A stretch of 36,166 nucleotides of DNA from the NCBI RefSeq assembly GCF_010692555.1, contig NZ_JAAHHG010000037.1:9035-45200 (forward strand), written 5' to 3'. Position numbers and translations under genes: made by a program. The stretch is from Okeania sp. SIO3B5. GTDB taxonomy: Bacteria; Cyanobacteriota; Cyanobacteriia; Cyanobacteriales; Microcoleaceae. Under the pieces are notes generated by a model, which saw nothing but the letters and a program-made list of their open reading frames with translations, was not told the DNA's origin and ran no database searches. Positions 25,659-33,721 of the stretch are shown here, piece by piece. How positions within the stretch are numbered: position 1 is the stretch's first letter; every line of letters starts with the position of its first letter.

Positions 25659-26756
25659 ATGACTAATATTCCCCCAGAAATTCAACCCTATAAACGTCTA
25701 GCTTGGAAACCAATAACTATTGATGGAGATGGGGATTTAACTGCTTGTGACATACTCCCACACTAAGCAGGTGCTATAGTGTGGGCTTCTCGTTTCGCAG
25801 CCCTGGTATCCCGTCGGGCTCCACGAGCTTTAAGAACGGAATGCCCTGCCGCTCTTTTTGCACATAAAAAACTGCTCACCTAGTTCCGCAATAAGATTTT
25901 ATGTTTTCCCACGGTTGACTAGGAATTTGGGCCAACAACCCCATATCCTATTGAATTTTCATGGTTCATTACTGGCGGCGATTAGCTCAAACCAGCGTAA
26001 TTCGATGATAACATAAAAATTTGTAAATTAATGGGACATCGAGTCCCATTAATTTACCGCCGATTCATCTGGTCGCCAAATCACAGATTATGGCGTGAGG
26101 CTCAAGAGCGATTTAGCTAAATTTGCAGGTAAACCTTGGTTAGGAAAAAATGAAGAATGGCCTAAATGTCCTTATTGTCAGAATCCTTTAGAATTCTTTT
26201 TTCAGCTCAACTTAAATCAATTACCAGAATCATTACAAAATAAGTTTGGTAGTGGAATTTTACAAATGTTTTATTGTACATATACGAATGTATATGGAGA
26301 CGAGGTTTGCGAAATAGATTATGAAGGATGCGAAGCATTTTCAGATATTCATTTTCTCAGAATTATTCAGCCAGAAACAGAAGCACAAGATGTAGAGATT
26401 CCTGAAATTGAAGATATTTCTCCACCAAAACTAATTGTTGATTGGGAACAATTAGAAGATTACCCTGATTTTGAAGAAGCTAAGAAAATAGGTATTAAAC
26501 TAGCTTTTGATGAATACTACTTATATCCAGACAAATATCCAATCCAATAGAAGGAGATAAATTAGGAGGCTGGCCTTTTTGGGAACAAAACATAGAGTAT
26601 CCTAATTGTCCGATTTGTGGTGAAAGAATGGAATTAGTTTTTCAACTTTATTCAGATGGTAACTCCCCTTTTATAGGTTGTAGAACAGCTCACGGCCATA
26701 TTACTCAATGTCAAAATCATAAAAATCAGTTAGCATTTTCTTGGTCTAGCTTGTGA
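25659..26756 (+). pseudogene. DUF1963 gene split by an element and frameshifted
   Basis: The first 29 codons (MTNIPPEIQPYKRLAWKPITIDGDGDLTA) match the start of the intact paralogue at 26876. They are followed by an inserted element at about 25747-26101. The frame then resumes with SDLAKFAGKPWLGKNEEWPKCPYCQNPLEFFFQLNL and stops early at 26548, where CCAAT is duplicated (26539-26548). Removing one CCAAT restores PIEGDKLGGWPFWEQNIEYPNCPICGERMELVFQ to a TGA at 26754. Two independent lesions show the gene is dead. DUF1963 (YwqG-like) has no assigned function; the paired CPxC motifs may bind metal. Confidence 0.92.
25747..26101 (-). mobile_element. TnpB-derived non-autonomous IS200/IS605-type element
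   Basis: Read on the minus strand, its first 60 bp (CTCACGCCAT to GATGTCC) and last 110 bp match the two ends of the TnpB remnant at 9203-9730. The last part still encodes AAGHSVLKARGARRDTRAAKREAHTIAPA, the TnpB tail. The middle is unrelated and no tnpA or tnpB gene remains, so it must have been moved in trans. The right end forms a hairpin with arms CCCACACTA / TAGTGTGGG. It interrupts a DUF1963 gene. Exact boundaries are uncertain by a few bases, since the family makes no target duplication. Confidence 0.82.
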
Positions 26757-26875
26757 GGCGATCGCTAAATTACTAATTCTATTAACCAAAGCAATAAATA
26801 ATCTGAAACTTTCAATTTTTTCAATTAATTACTATCCTTCAAACAGTTTATCTATTCCTTCCAAAAATAAATATT

Positions 26876-27586
26876 ATGACTAATATTCCGCCAAAAATTC
26901 AACCCTATAAACGTTACGCCTGGAAACCAATAACTATCGATGGAGATGGTGCTTTAACTGCTTCTAAATTTGCTGGTAAACCTTGGTTAGCAAAAAACGA
27001 GCAATGGCCTAAATGTCCTCATTGCCAAAATCCTTTACAATTCTTTCTTCAGCTAAACCTTAATACCTTACCAGAATCATTAAAAAATGAATTTGGTGGT
27101 GGTATTTTACAGATGTTTTATTGCACTAATGCAGAACTACTTTGTGATTGCGATTATGAAGGATGGGAACCATTTTCCGACATTCATTTAATTAGAATCG
27201 TTCAGCCAGAAACAGAAGTACAAGATGTAAAAATTCCTGAAAATCAAGAAATTTTTCCTCCTAAATTAATCGTCGATTGGCAATATCTAGAAGATTATCC
27301 TAATTATGAAGAAGCAGCAGAACTTGGTGTAGAATTAGATTTGAATTTAGATGAATTATTTCTCGATAATTTCCCAATTGAAGGAGATAAATTAGCAGGT
27401 TGGCCTCTATGGGTTCAGGGAATAGAATATCCTAATTGTCCGATTTGTGGTGAAGAAATGAGATTAGTTTTTCAGGTTGATTCTGAGGATAATTTACCCT
27501 TTATGTTTGGGGATGCTGGTTGTGGTCATATTACTCAGTGCAAACATCATAAAAATCAAGTAGCATTTGGTTGGGCTTGTGGTTGA
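26876..27586 (+). CDS. DUF1963 family protein (intact paralogue)
   Basis: The 236-residue protein belongs to the DUF1963 (YwqG-like) family, which includes cytosolic proteins of unknown function. Visible features are SKFAGKPWL at about 30-38, CPHCQNPLQFFLQLNL, the long acidic middle (PKLIVDWQYLEDYPNYEEAAELG) and a second CPICGEEMRLVFQVDSEDN. The four cysteines in two CPxC pairs, with GCGHITQCKHH near the end, suggest metal binding. It arose by tandem duplication with the dead copy just upstream. Both lie between the ABC ATPase and permease genes, which hints at, but does not prove, a functional tie. Confidence 0.88.
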   Translation: MTNIPPKIQPYKRYAWKPITIDGDGALTASKFAGKPWLAKNEQWPKCPHCQNPLQFFLQLNLNTLPESLKNEFGGGILQMFYCTNAELLCDCDYEGWEPFSDIHLIRIVQPETEVQDVKIPENQEIFPPKLIVDWQYLEDYPNYEEAAELGVELDLNLDELFLDNFPIEGDKLAGWPLWVQGIEYPNCPICGEEMRLVFQVDSEDNLPFMFGDAGCGHITQCKHHKNQVAFGWACG

Positions 27587-27616
27587 TATAGCAGTCGGCA
27601 GTTAGCTTTTGGTTCT

Positions 27617-27813
27617 TATACCAATTTGAAAAAAGAATGTTACGAATAGTAAGAGCGATAAAAAGACTTTACATGAGATGTCCCTTTGACAAAAAAGATA
27701 ATTTACGCCCTAAAAAATGGTATTAAAGCCATCCATTCTGACTTCTGACTCCTGACTCCTGACTCCTAAGAAATACCCTAGATATTTGTAGCAAACATTT
27801 ATAAATCTGGTAT
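27617..27813 (-). repeat. About 197-bp dispersed repeat, partner of 7343-7538
   Basis: The complement of this stretch matches 7343-7538 from end to end, including the ATACCA ends and an internal GGAGTCA heptamer array. It is directly followed by a different element starting at 27815, so one may have inserted beside the other. Confidence 0.75.
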
Positions 27814-27814
27814 T

Positions 27815-27969
27815 AGAGGTTGTCTGAGAAGTCCTATTTGCGACATCCAAGCCCCCGCGCATCCCCCAATTTTGGGGGACTTTTTGAAGCAAATTGATTC
27901 TTGTTCCCCCCAAAGTTGGCTTGCTCGGGGGGCAAAATTCAGTATCAAAAAACTTTTCAGATATCCTCT
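27815..27969 (-). mobile_element. 155-bp MITE with AGAGG ends, partner of 8233-8365
   Basis: Ends AGAGGTTGTCTGAGAAGT / inverted AGAGGATATCTGAAAAGT agree at 14 of 18 positions. The inside has hairpins built on CCCCCAATTTTGGGGG and CCCCCCAAAGTTGG. The complement matches 8233-8365, which seems to have lost one end. No reading frame. The rest of 27970-28078 holds only the AT-rich leader of the permease gene. Confidence 0.75.
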
Positions 27970-28078
27970 TAAGTTATTATTTTACATTACTCATCTACTA
28001 CTCTTTGATAGTATTATTTGACATTAAATCCACTTAATCAAAACTCTTGTTTAAATGAATAGTAAATAATTAAAAAGT

Positions 28079-28867
28079 ATGAAAAAATTCATCAAAATTG
28101 CTAAAGTTTTTCTATCTACTTACTACGCCTATATGTTAGAATATAGAGCCGAACTCCTCTTATGGATGTTGTCATCTTCTTTGCCTTTTATTATGATGGG
28201 AGTTTGGATAAAAGCTTCATTAGCAGGTGAATTTGAATTAGATAAATTGCAGTTTTCCCATTATTTTTTAGCTGTATTTATTGTCCGCTCAATCACACCT
28301 GTTTGGGTAATTTGGGATTTTGAAATGGAAGTAGTTCAGGGGAAATTATCTCCTAAATTATTACAACCGATAGATCCGGTATGGCATCATTTCTTTGGTC
28401 ATATTGCAGAAAGGTTTGCTAGAGGACCTTTTGTTTTAGGTTTAATATTATTATTTATTGCTCTATATCCCCGGGTATTTTGGTTGCCAAGTTTGAGGGA
28501 TTTTTTGTTATTTTTAATTGTAGTAGTAATAGCATTTGCATTACGATTTTTAATTCAATATACAATGGCTTTATTTGCCTTTTGGATAGAAAAATCTAGC
28601 GCCCTTGAACAGCTTTGGTTTTTACCTTATATGTTTTTATCGGGAATAACTGCTCCATTAGAAGTGTTTCCAGAATCAGTATATCAAATAGCATTATGGA
28701 CTCCGTTTCCTTATATAGTTTATTTTCCTGCTTCTATCTTAGTGGGTTTGCCTGTGGATATTGGACGGGGTTTATTGATGATGTTTGCTTGGGGTGCGGT
28801 CTTTTTGGGATTAAATCGTTGGTTGTGGCGAAAGGGGTTAAAGCAATATTCGGGGATGGGGGCTTAA
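28079..28867 (+). CDS. ABC-2 type transporter permease
   Basis: The 262-residue protein is strongly hydrophobic with about six membrane helices (for example LLLWMLSSSLPFIMMGVWI, FVLGLILLFIALYPRVFWL, FLLFLIVVVIAFALRFLI) and the family motif GKLSPKLLQPIDPVWHHF. It belongs to the ABC-2 permease group that pairs with the ATPase at 24552. Homologous loci generally have two such permeases; only one is in this window. The stop codon TAA is the first triplet of a TAATTAA heptamer array. Confidence 0.9.
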   Translation: MKKFIKIAKVFLSTYYAYMLEYRAELLLWMLSSSLPFIMMGVWIKASLAGEFELDKLQFSHYFLAVFIVRSITPVWVIWDFEMEVVQGKLSPKLLQPIDPVWHHFFGHIAERFARGPFVLGLILLFIALYPRVFWLPSLRDFLLFLIVVVIAFALRFLIQYTMALFAFWIEKSSALEQLWFLPYMFLSGITAPLEVFPESVYQIALWTPFPYIVYFPASILVGLPVDIGRGLLMMFAWGAVFLGLNRWLWRKGLKQYSGMGA

Positions 28868-28900
28868 TAATTAATAATTAATAATTAATAATTAATAATT
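28866..28900. repeat. TTAATAA heptamer array at the permease stop codon
   Basis: Five copies of a 7-bp AT-only unit follow the permease stop directly and end at the target duplication of the MITE at 28901. A related array (TATCCAT, about 29176-29202) lies on the other side of the MITE. Confidence 0.9.
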
Positions 28901-29171
28901 AGGGTTTGTTGATTAAATCTCAAAGCATTGATATATAAAGACAAGTGCCTTTTTGAGGTCAAAAAAAGTGCGCCTGTTTCAGCTCTTCATGCTCAAAAAG
29001 GAGCGTATTTTAGGCGCATAGTTGGGCAAAAAAATCACTCTTACAATTCTTACTCCTACCTCCTCGCTCATTCCCATTTCTCCAGTATAGCTGTCTTCCC
29101 CTCCCCTCCTGGGAGGGGCTAGGGGTGGGTTGTCTCCTGCCCTCACCCATAAGACTTTTTCAGCAAACCCT
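28901..29171 (-). mobile_element. MITE (copy 2), 271 bp
   Basis: Ends AGGGTTTGTTGA / inverted AGGGTTTGCTGA are flanked by a 4-bp duplication AATT (28897-28900 and 29172-29175). Its complement matches 15843-16247 without the nested 145-bp element, which defines the empty site there. It contains a GC-rich hairpin CCCCTCCTGGGAGGGG with outer CTAGGGGTGGG. The plus-strand open frame across it is not a gene. Confidence 0.9.
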
Positions 29172-29220
29172 AATTATCCATTATCCATTATCCATTATCC
29201 ATTAATGAATCCTTCCTTAT

Positions 29221-29799
29221 TCAACCATCAAAAACTGCAGAAACTTTCAAATTAAGCGTTCTAAATCTAGGAGATAATACTAAATCATTACCAGAAAAGT
29301 TACCGACTTCTGTATAATTTTTGCCTATTAATTCTAATACTAAGATAGTTTGAGTTTCAGGTTCAACAATCCAATATTCAGGAATACCACAATCTTGATA
29401 TTGAATTCTCTTCGCAATATAATCTCTCTCTCTCTGTATCTCTCCAGGACTAACAACTTCAACAACTAATAAAGGAGGAGACATAGAAAGGCGAATTGTA
29501 TTCCGCTTTAATAATTGTTGAATATGTTCTTCTCGAATGATAGTCAAATCGGGATAACGGTTTTTAGGCTCACCTCTAACCTCTAATTCTAATCCTTGAC
29601 CTCGTACTCGACGATGACCTAAAAGTAAGGCAAATCTCAGCAACAAAAAAGTAGCAATTTCAACATTTAAACCTGATTCAGGAGGCATTTCAATTAACTC
29701 ACCATTAAATAATTCACAGAGTTTTTCTGAATTATTACTGTATGACAAATATTCTTCAAAGCTTTGAAATTTATGTTTAACTTGTACCATCAGATTCAC
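29221..29799 (-). CDS. Uma2 (DUF820) family putative restriction-fold protein
   Basis: The 192-residue protein follows the Uma2 pattern, a large PD-(D/E)xK nuclease-fold family abundant in cyanobacteria. It shows EEYLSYSNNSEKLCELFNGELIEM with the first acidic residue, RYPDLTIIREEH (the PD of the core) and LLVVEVVSPGEIQRERDYIAKRIQYQDCGIPEYWIVEPE with the E..S....RD...K pattern. The true start may be the fourth codon (MVQVKHK), as in many homologues. Its substrate is unknown; members are often carried in many copies and some are linked to mobile DNA. Confidence 0.9.
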   Translation of the reverse strand: MNLMVQVKHKFQSFEEYLSYSNNSEKLCELFNGELIEMPPESGLNVEIATFLLLRFALLLGHRRVRGQGLELEVRGEPKNRYPDLTIIREEHIQQLLKRNTIRLSMSPPLLVVEVVSPGEIQRERDYIAKRIQYQDCGIPEYWIVEPETQTILVLELIGKNYTEVGNFSGNDLVLSPRFRTLNLKVSAVFDG

Positions 29800-30088
29800 T
29801 TATTTCATCAATATTGTGATATGCCAGGAATCAGGAAAAAAAAGCAGGGAAATATAGATTTTGTCGCTCAATTCAGATAAATAAGTTGATCTCAAATAGT
29901 AAGTAATAGAAAATCCGGAGGGAGATAGTTTATCACCAAGAAGCTATGTTGTTTGATATAGCAGTTGAAGTAAAGGGCGCAGACATTTAAAAAGCTTAAA
30001 ACTAAAACAAAGCCAGATTTTTCCTTCTTTCTTCTTTCTTCTGATATAACTGATTATTTGAATTATTTGAATATAATATTATTGACCA

Positions 30089-30445
30089 AATAATTAAGGT
30101 TTAAAACCTCTCATTTAAAGCTATGCTTTATAAACATCTTTACTTAACATAAAACTTGACACAATCGACAAGTTATGTACTAGCCTTTGAAAGATTTTTG
30201 CCAGAGAAAAAGTGTATTAAAAAGTAGATTTTTCTTGATAACTTAAGTAGTTTTTCCTATTCCATATTGATTCTTTCTCCCTTCTCCCCTGCTCCCTACT
30301 CCCCTACTCCCCTACTCCACACAAGGTTTTCAGGAGTTCCTTATAAAGCATAGCCTTTAAAGGAGGAACAAGAAAAATTTTTCCTTTGAGTCAATCCTCT
30401 TCTTTTCAAGGAGAGGTAATTATTAATTATTAATTATTAATTATT
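30089..30445 (-). repeat. Dispersed AT-rich repeat (copy a), split by an element
   Basis: The pieces 30089-30120 and 30354-30445 together resemble 30897-31003: AATTAAGGTTTAAA...CCTCTC..TTTAAAG, then GGAG.AACAAGAAAAA, then GAGTCAAT.CTCTTCTTTTCAAG, then GAGAGGTAATTATTAA. The break point coincides with the ends of the element at 30121-30353. It ends in a TTAATTA heptamer array next to the USP-like gene's stop. The spacer before it (29800-30088) shows only short pyrimidine tracts. Confidence 0.75.
30121..30353. mobile_element. 233-bp MITE with perfect 13-bp inverted ends
   Basis: The ends CTATGCTTTATAA / TTATAAAGCATAG are a perfect 13-bp inverted repeat. They are flanked by a 9-bp direct repeat with one mismatch, CATTTAAAG (30112-30120) and CCTTTAAAG (30354-30362). 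The element interrupts a dispersed repeat whose unbroken form is at 30897-31003. It contains a CTCCCCTA array and no gene. Confidence 0.85.
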
Positions 30446-30453
30446 AATTGTTT

Positions 30454-30888
30454 TTAATCTTCCTCAATATACTCTGCAATACTTGGTAATTTTCCTATTT
30501 TAGCAGTAAGTAACTGAGGACCAGCAACAATAATTTTTATAGCATCTTCCTCCACAAGCTCAAACAGATATTCCTCTAAACTAGGTCTTTCTATTACTTC
30601 CTGAACTTCTAATTCTACTTCCTTTTCTTTAGCTTTACGCTTTACCCGTTTCAAAACATCATTAGCTAGAGCGCGATAACCATCCAACATAGAGTTTTGA
30701 AGTTTATGCAAAGGATTAGACCCTAACCAACCAGTCTGCCCCAGTTCCCCAATAACATCATTAATTGAATTATTATTAATAAAAAACACAACTCTCAATT
30801 TGGCTTGATTTTGTTGAGCTTCTGAAATTCCTTTCCACATTGCTTTATCGTAAGCATAGGGATTTGCAACCACTAACCAAATATTCAT
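30454..30888 (-). CDS. Universal-stress-protein-like protein
   Basis: The 144-residue protein starts with a strand, a loop and a helix (IWLVVANPYAYDKAMWKGISEAQQ), followed by LRVVFFINNN. It ends with a charged helix and a strand (AIKIIVAGPQLL), an arrangement like the UspA fold. The ATP-binding GxxGx(9)G(S/T) motif of ATP-binding USPs is not evident. It shares its strand with the SLC13-type transporter located 323 bp upstream of it, but a repeat lies between. A role linked to transport or sulfur stress is only a guess from context. Confidence 0.55.
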   Translation of the reverse strand: MNIWLVVANPYAYDKAMWKGISEAQQNQAKLRVVFFINNNSINDVIGELGQTGWLGSNPLHKLQNSMLDGYRALANDVLKRVKRKAKEKEVELEVQEVIERPSLEEYLFELVEEDAIKIIVAGPQLLTAKIGKLPSIAEYIEED

Positions 30889-30896
30889 ATCTTACC

Positions 30897-31003
30897 GAAT
30901 AATTAAAGTTTAAAGCCTCTCCTTTAAAGGAGAAACAAGAAAAAATTTTCCTCTGAGTCAATACCTCTTCTTTTCAAGGAGAGGTAATTATTAATTATTA
31001 ACT
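30897..31003 (-). repeat. Dispersed AT-rich repeat (copy b), intact
   Basis: About 107 bp with inverted subterminal parts (CCTCTCCTTTAAAGGAG near one end, CTTTTCAAGGAGAGG near the other) and a TTAATTA tail. Copies a (30089-30445) and c (32880-33056) are interrupted forms. Together the copies surround the USP-like and SLC13 genes. Confidence 0.75.
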
Positions 31004-31077
31004 AGACAGTGCAAAGTTCTTGAAATAAATATTGCTAGCTAAGGCTTTCAGCAATCTAAAGGTTAAAAACTCTTTAT

Positions 31078-31167
31078 TCAGAGCTGTAAATACTGTAAGG
31101 TTTTTACGGCAATTCTTTCAGCTTTCAATGCTAATTGTTCTTGGGAATAACTTTGTACTCTCCAGTT
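31078..31167 (-). pseudogene. Possible truncated gene tail next to a heptamer array
   Basis: The minus-strand frame out of the TTAATTA array reads NWRVQSYSQEQLALKAERIAVKTLQYLQL and stops at 31078. It looks like the amphipathic last helix of a real protein cut off by the repeat, but no family is recognisable and chance cannot be excluded. Confidence 0.25.
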
Positions 31168-31211
31168 ATTAATTATTAATTATTAATTATTAATTATTAA
31201 TTATTAATTAT
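31168..31211. repeat. TTAATTA heptamer array at the SLC13 stop codon
   Basis: Six copies of the unit TTATTAA/TTAATTA end one base before the last triplet (stop TGA on the minus strand) of the transporter gene. Confidence 0.9.
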
Positions 31212-32639
31212 TCAAACTCCCAGCCCAAATAAAGGCCAATAAAATTTCGCCATTGCCAAGAATATCAAAGTCCCCACTAATTTTAGCAATAAGCCACGCT
31301 TAAAAGCTTCAGCAGGCGACACATAACCACTACCAATGATAATGGCCATTACCGGGGTACTGACTGGCAACAGAAAAGCCAAACCTGATGGCAAAGTAAT
31401 ACCCAATGTCATTGCTCTAGGATCAATTCCATATTTAGCTGCTAAAGCAAGTCCAACTGGCATCAAAACTGCCACAGCAGCAGCATTACTCATTCCTTCT
31501 GTCAAAATAGTAATAATCAACACCATTGCTACAAAACAAATTAAACCAGAATTAATCCACGATCCCAATAAACTCTCTGCTAATGCTTGTGCTGCCCCCG
31601 TATCTCTTAACACTGCACTTAGAGCAATAGCACTACCATACATCAAAAAAATACCCCAGTTAACATCTTCTTCTACTTCTTGCCAACTTGCTAACCCAAA
31701 AATGAAGCTACACATCACCCCAAAGAAAGCTATTGTATCTAGTCCCCAAACTGTTCCTCGAAAAATCCACAATAAAACTATCCCTGTCACTAACACTAAT
31801 GTACCAATCTCTCTTGGTGAAATTCCTCCCAGACTTTTTGACCTAATTTTGAGAAATTTTAGGGCATTTGGTAAAGACACAACTGTACCTTTTCCTATTT
31901 GGAGTAAGATTACATAAGCCACTGTCAACAGTAATACAACTAAAGGAATAGACCAAATAAACCATTCCACAAAACTGATATCGTATTCTCCGTTAGTTGT
32001 GCTGCGAAGAACTCCTAATGCTAGTGGCGCTCTGGCACCTCCAAGTAAAGTTGCAATACCACCAATACCACAACCCCAACCTAAAGCTAAGAATGCTGCT
32101 AGTCCAAAACGTCCACCGGGTTTAGCTCCTGCTGCTTGTATAACTTCTATCACTACTGGAAATAACATTGCCGTCACAGCGTAGGAACTAATCACAAAAG
32201 ACATTACGGCGGAAAGAATTAAAATAGAGGCAATTAAAGTATTCTGGGTATTGCCAAAACGGGAAACTACTGTTAATGCTAGACGGGTACTCAGTCCCGA
32301 ACGTTGAATAGGACTAGCTAAAATAAATGCTCCTAATACAAAAAATACTGCTTTGTTGCCGAAATAAGCATAAGTTTCTGTGGCAGACATACTACCACTG
32401 AGAGGAATTAAAAATAAGACCATTAAGCCTGTGACTGCTACTGGTAAGGTATTAGTTGCCCACAGAAAAGCTGTTACTCCAAATACTGCTAAAGCTCCTT
32501 TTGCCTCTTTTTCTATTCCTGCTATTGGAAACAGGAGAATGCTTACATAGATCAGTGCTGCAGCTACAAACCAAAGCCAACGATACTTAGGTTGACGAGA
32601 TATGCGTAACCAACTACGAAGATGTCTAATATTTTCCAT
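31212..32639 (-). CDS. SLC13/DASS family anion transporter, possibly sulfate
   Basis: The 475-residue protein has about 11-12 membrane helices and follows the divalent anion:sodium symporter family. It has LWATNTLPVAVTGLMVLFLIPLSG near the front, FVISSYAVTAMLFPVV where the first Ser-Asn-Thr motif is expected, and TEGMSNAAAVAVLMPVGLALAAKYG and SGLAFLLPVSTPVMAII at the second half. The first SNT motif reads SSY and the second SNA, so sodium and substrate sites may deviate from the canonical carriers. The divergent cysC gene 433 bp away suggests sulfate as substrate; dicarboxylate is the alternative. Confidence 0.85.
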   Translation of the reverse strand: MENIRHLRSWLRISRQPKYRWLWFVAAALIYVSILLFPIAGIEKEAKGALAVFGVTAFLWATNTLPVAVTGLMVLFLIPLSGSMSATETYAYFGNKAVFFVLGAFILASPIQRSGLSTRLALTVVSRFGNTQNTLIASILILSAVMSFVISSYAVTAMLFPVVIEVIQAAGAKPGGRFGLAAFLALGWGCGIGGIATLLGGARAPLALGVLRSTTNGEYDISFVEWFIWSIPLVVLLLTVAYVILLQIGKGTVVSLPNALKFLKIRSKSLGGISPREIGTLVLVTGIVLLWIFRGTVWGLDTIAFFGVMCSFIFGLASWQEVEEDVNWGIFLMYGSAIALSAVLRDTGAAQALAESLLGSWINSGLICFVAMVLIITILTEGMSNAAAVAVLMPVGLALAAKYGIDPRAMTLGITLPSGLAFLLPVSTPVMAIIIGSGYVSPAEAFKRGLLLKLVGTLIFLAMAKFYWPLFGLGV

Positions 32640-32879
32640 TTATATGAGTTAAGTTGCGGAGATGTCTATTGGCAATGCTGTGAGGAAATTAAAATAATTT
32701 TTATTGCTTCAATATAGCTTTTATAACTGATTGAGCAGTTATATTTTACACTATGTTTGACTTTTAGCAAGTTAAATAGTTATGTTATCATAGTAGAAAT
32801 CTCTAAGTCAAGAAAATGATGAAACTTTAAATTCCTAAAAAATTCCTATTTTTATTCGGGATTTAAATTTTGTTTTTTA

Positions 32880-33056
32880 GCGAATAATTAAGGTTTAAAG
32901 CCTTTCCTTTAAAAGAGAAAAAGCGGTCGAGGGATGGATGGGTTTCCTAACCATATCCAATCGACCAAGAGAAGAAAAAAATTTCACGCTCCGCGTCAAT
33001 CTTATTCTTTTTCAGGAGAGGTAATTGTTCATTATTAATTATTAATTATTAATTGT
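32880..33056 (+). repeat. Dispersed AT-rich repeat (copy c) in the cysC leader
   Basis: It starts AATAATTAAGGTTTAAAGCC like copies a and b and ends GGAGAGGTAATTG with a TTAATTA array. It carries an extra 50-bp hairpin-bearing insert at about 32923-32972 (arms TGGATGGGTT / AACCATATCCA, outer GGTCGA / TCGACC). It ends just before the AAAGGA ribosome site of cysC, so it forms most of the cysC leader. The stretch 32640-32879 holds no gene. Confidence 0.75.
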
Positions 33057-33072
33057 TGAAAGGATGTTGTGA

Positions 33073-33654
33073 ATGGAAAAAATTAATCAAACTGGTCTAA
33101 CAGTATGGTTTACTGGTTTAAGTTGTGCTGGTAAAACTACTCTAAGTTTAGCTGTGGCAGAAGAGTTGCGATCGCTTGGTTATACGGCAGAGGTTCTTGA
33201 TAGTACTGTTGTTCGTCAAGACCTCGGTAAAAGTTTGGGTTTTAGTAAAGTTGATCGAGATGAAAATATCCGTAGAATTGGTTTTTTAGCTCATCTTTTA
33301 ACTCGTAATGGTGTGATTGTTTTAGTATCTGCTATTTCTCCTTATAATCAAGTTCGAGCTGAGGTTAGAAAAAGAATTGGCAATTTTATGGAAGTATATG
33401 TTAATGCACCTTTAGAAGTTTGCGAAGCACGGGATAAAAGAGGACTTTATCAACTTGCCAGAGCTGGAAAAATTAAAGAATTTACTGGCATTGACTTACC
33501 TTATGAAGCACCTCCTCATCCTGAAGTTGAATGTCTAACTGATTTAGAAACAGTTGCTGAAAGTAAAGAAAAAGTTATTCTAAAAATGATAAATAATGGT
33601 TATTTAAAACCTCGTGATTTTTCTCATAGTAGTGCTTATTTTTTTGATATTTAA
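33073..33654 (+). CDS. cysC: Adenylylsulfate (APS) kinase
   Basis: CysC phosphorylates adenosine 5'-phosphosulfate to PAPS in sulfate assimilation. The 193-residue protein has the P-loop GLSCAGKTT at about 15-23 (the family consensus is GLSGxGKST), LDSTVVRQDLGKSLGFSKVDRDENIRRIGFLAHLL, and VSAISPYNQVRAEVRKRIG. These are followed by VYVNAPLEVCEARDKRGLYQLARAGKIKEFTGIDLPYEAP. All functional motifs of the family are present. The last 15 residues (KPRDFSHSSAYFFDI) are an unusual extra tail. AAAGGA is 9 bp upstream. It is divergent from the SLC13-type gene. Confidence 0.95.
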   Translation: MEKINQTGLTVWFTGLSCAGKTTLSLAVAEELRSLGYTAEVLDSTVVRQDLGKSLGFSKVDRDENIRRIGFLAHLLTRNGVIVLVSAISPYNQVRAEVRKRIGNFMEVYVNAPLEVCEARDKRGLYQLARAGKIKEFTGIDLPYEAPPHPEVECLTDLETVAESKEKVILKMINNGYLKPRDFSHSSAYFFDI

Positions 33655-33721
33655 AGGAAGAAGGAAGAGGGAAGAAGAAGCAAGGAGGAAGGAGGTTAAT
33701 TAACTATTGTTTATTGTTGAC

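Noticed and set aside
26095-26550. A separate 151-residue gene starting at GTG 26095
   Set aside because: The first residues come from the inserted element and the remainder is the middle of the broken DUF1963 gene.
31336-31917. 193-residue plus-strand frame inside the transporter gene
   Set aside because: It is antisense to the SLC13-type gene, which has clear family motifs and membrane helices.
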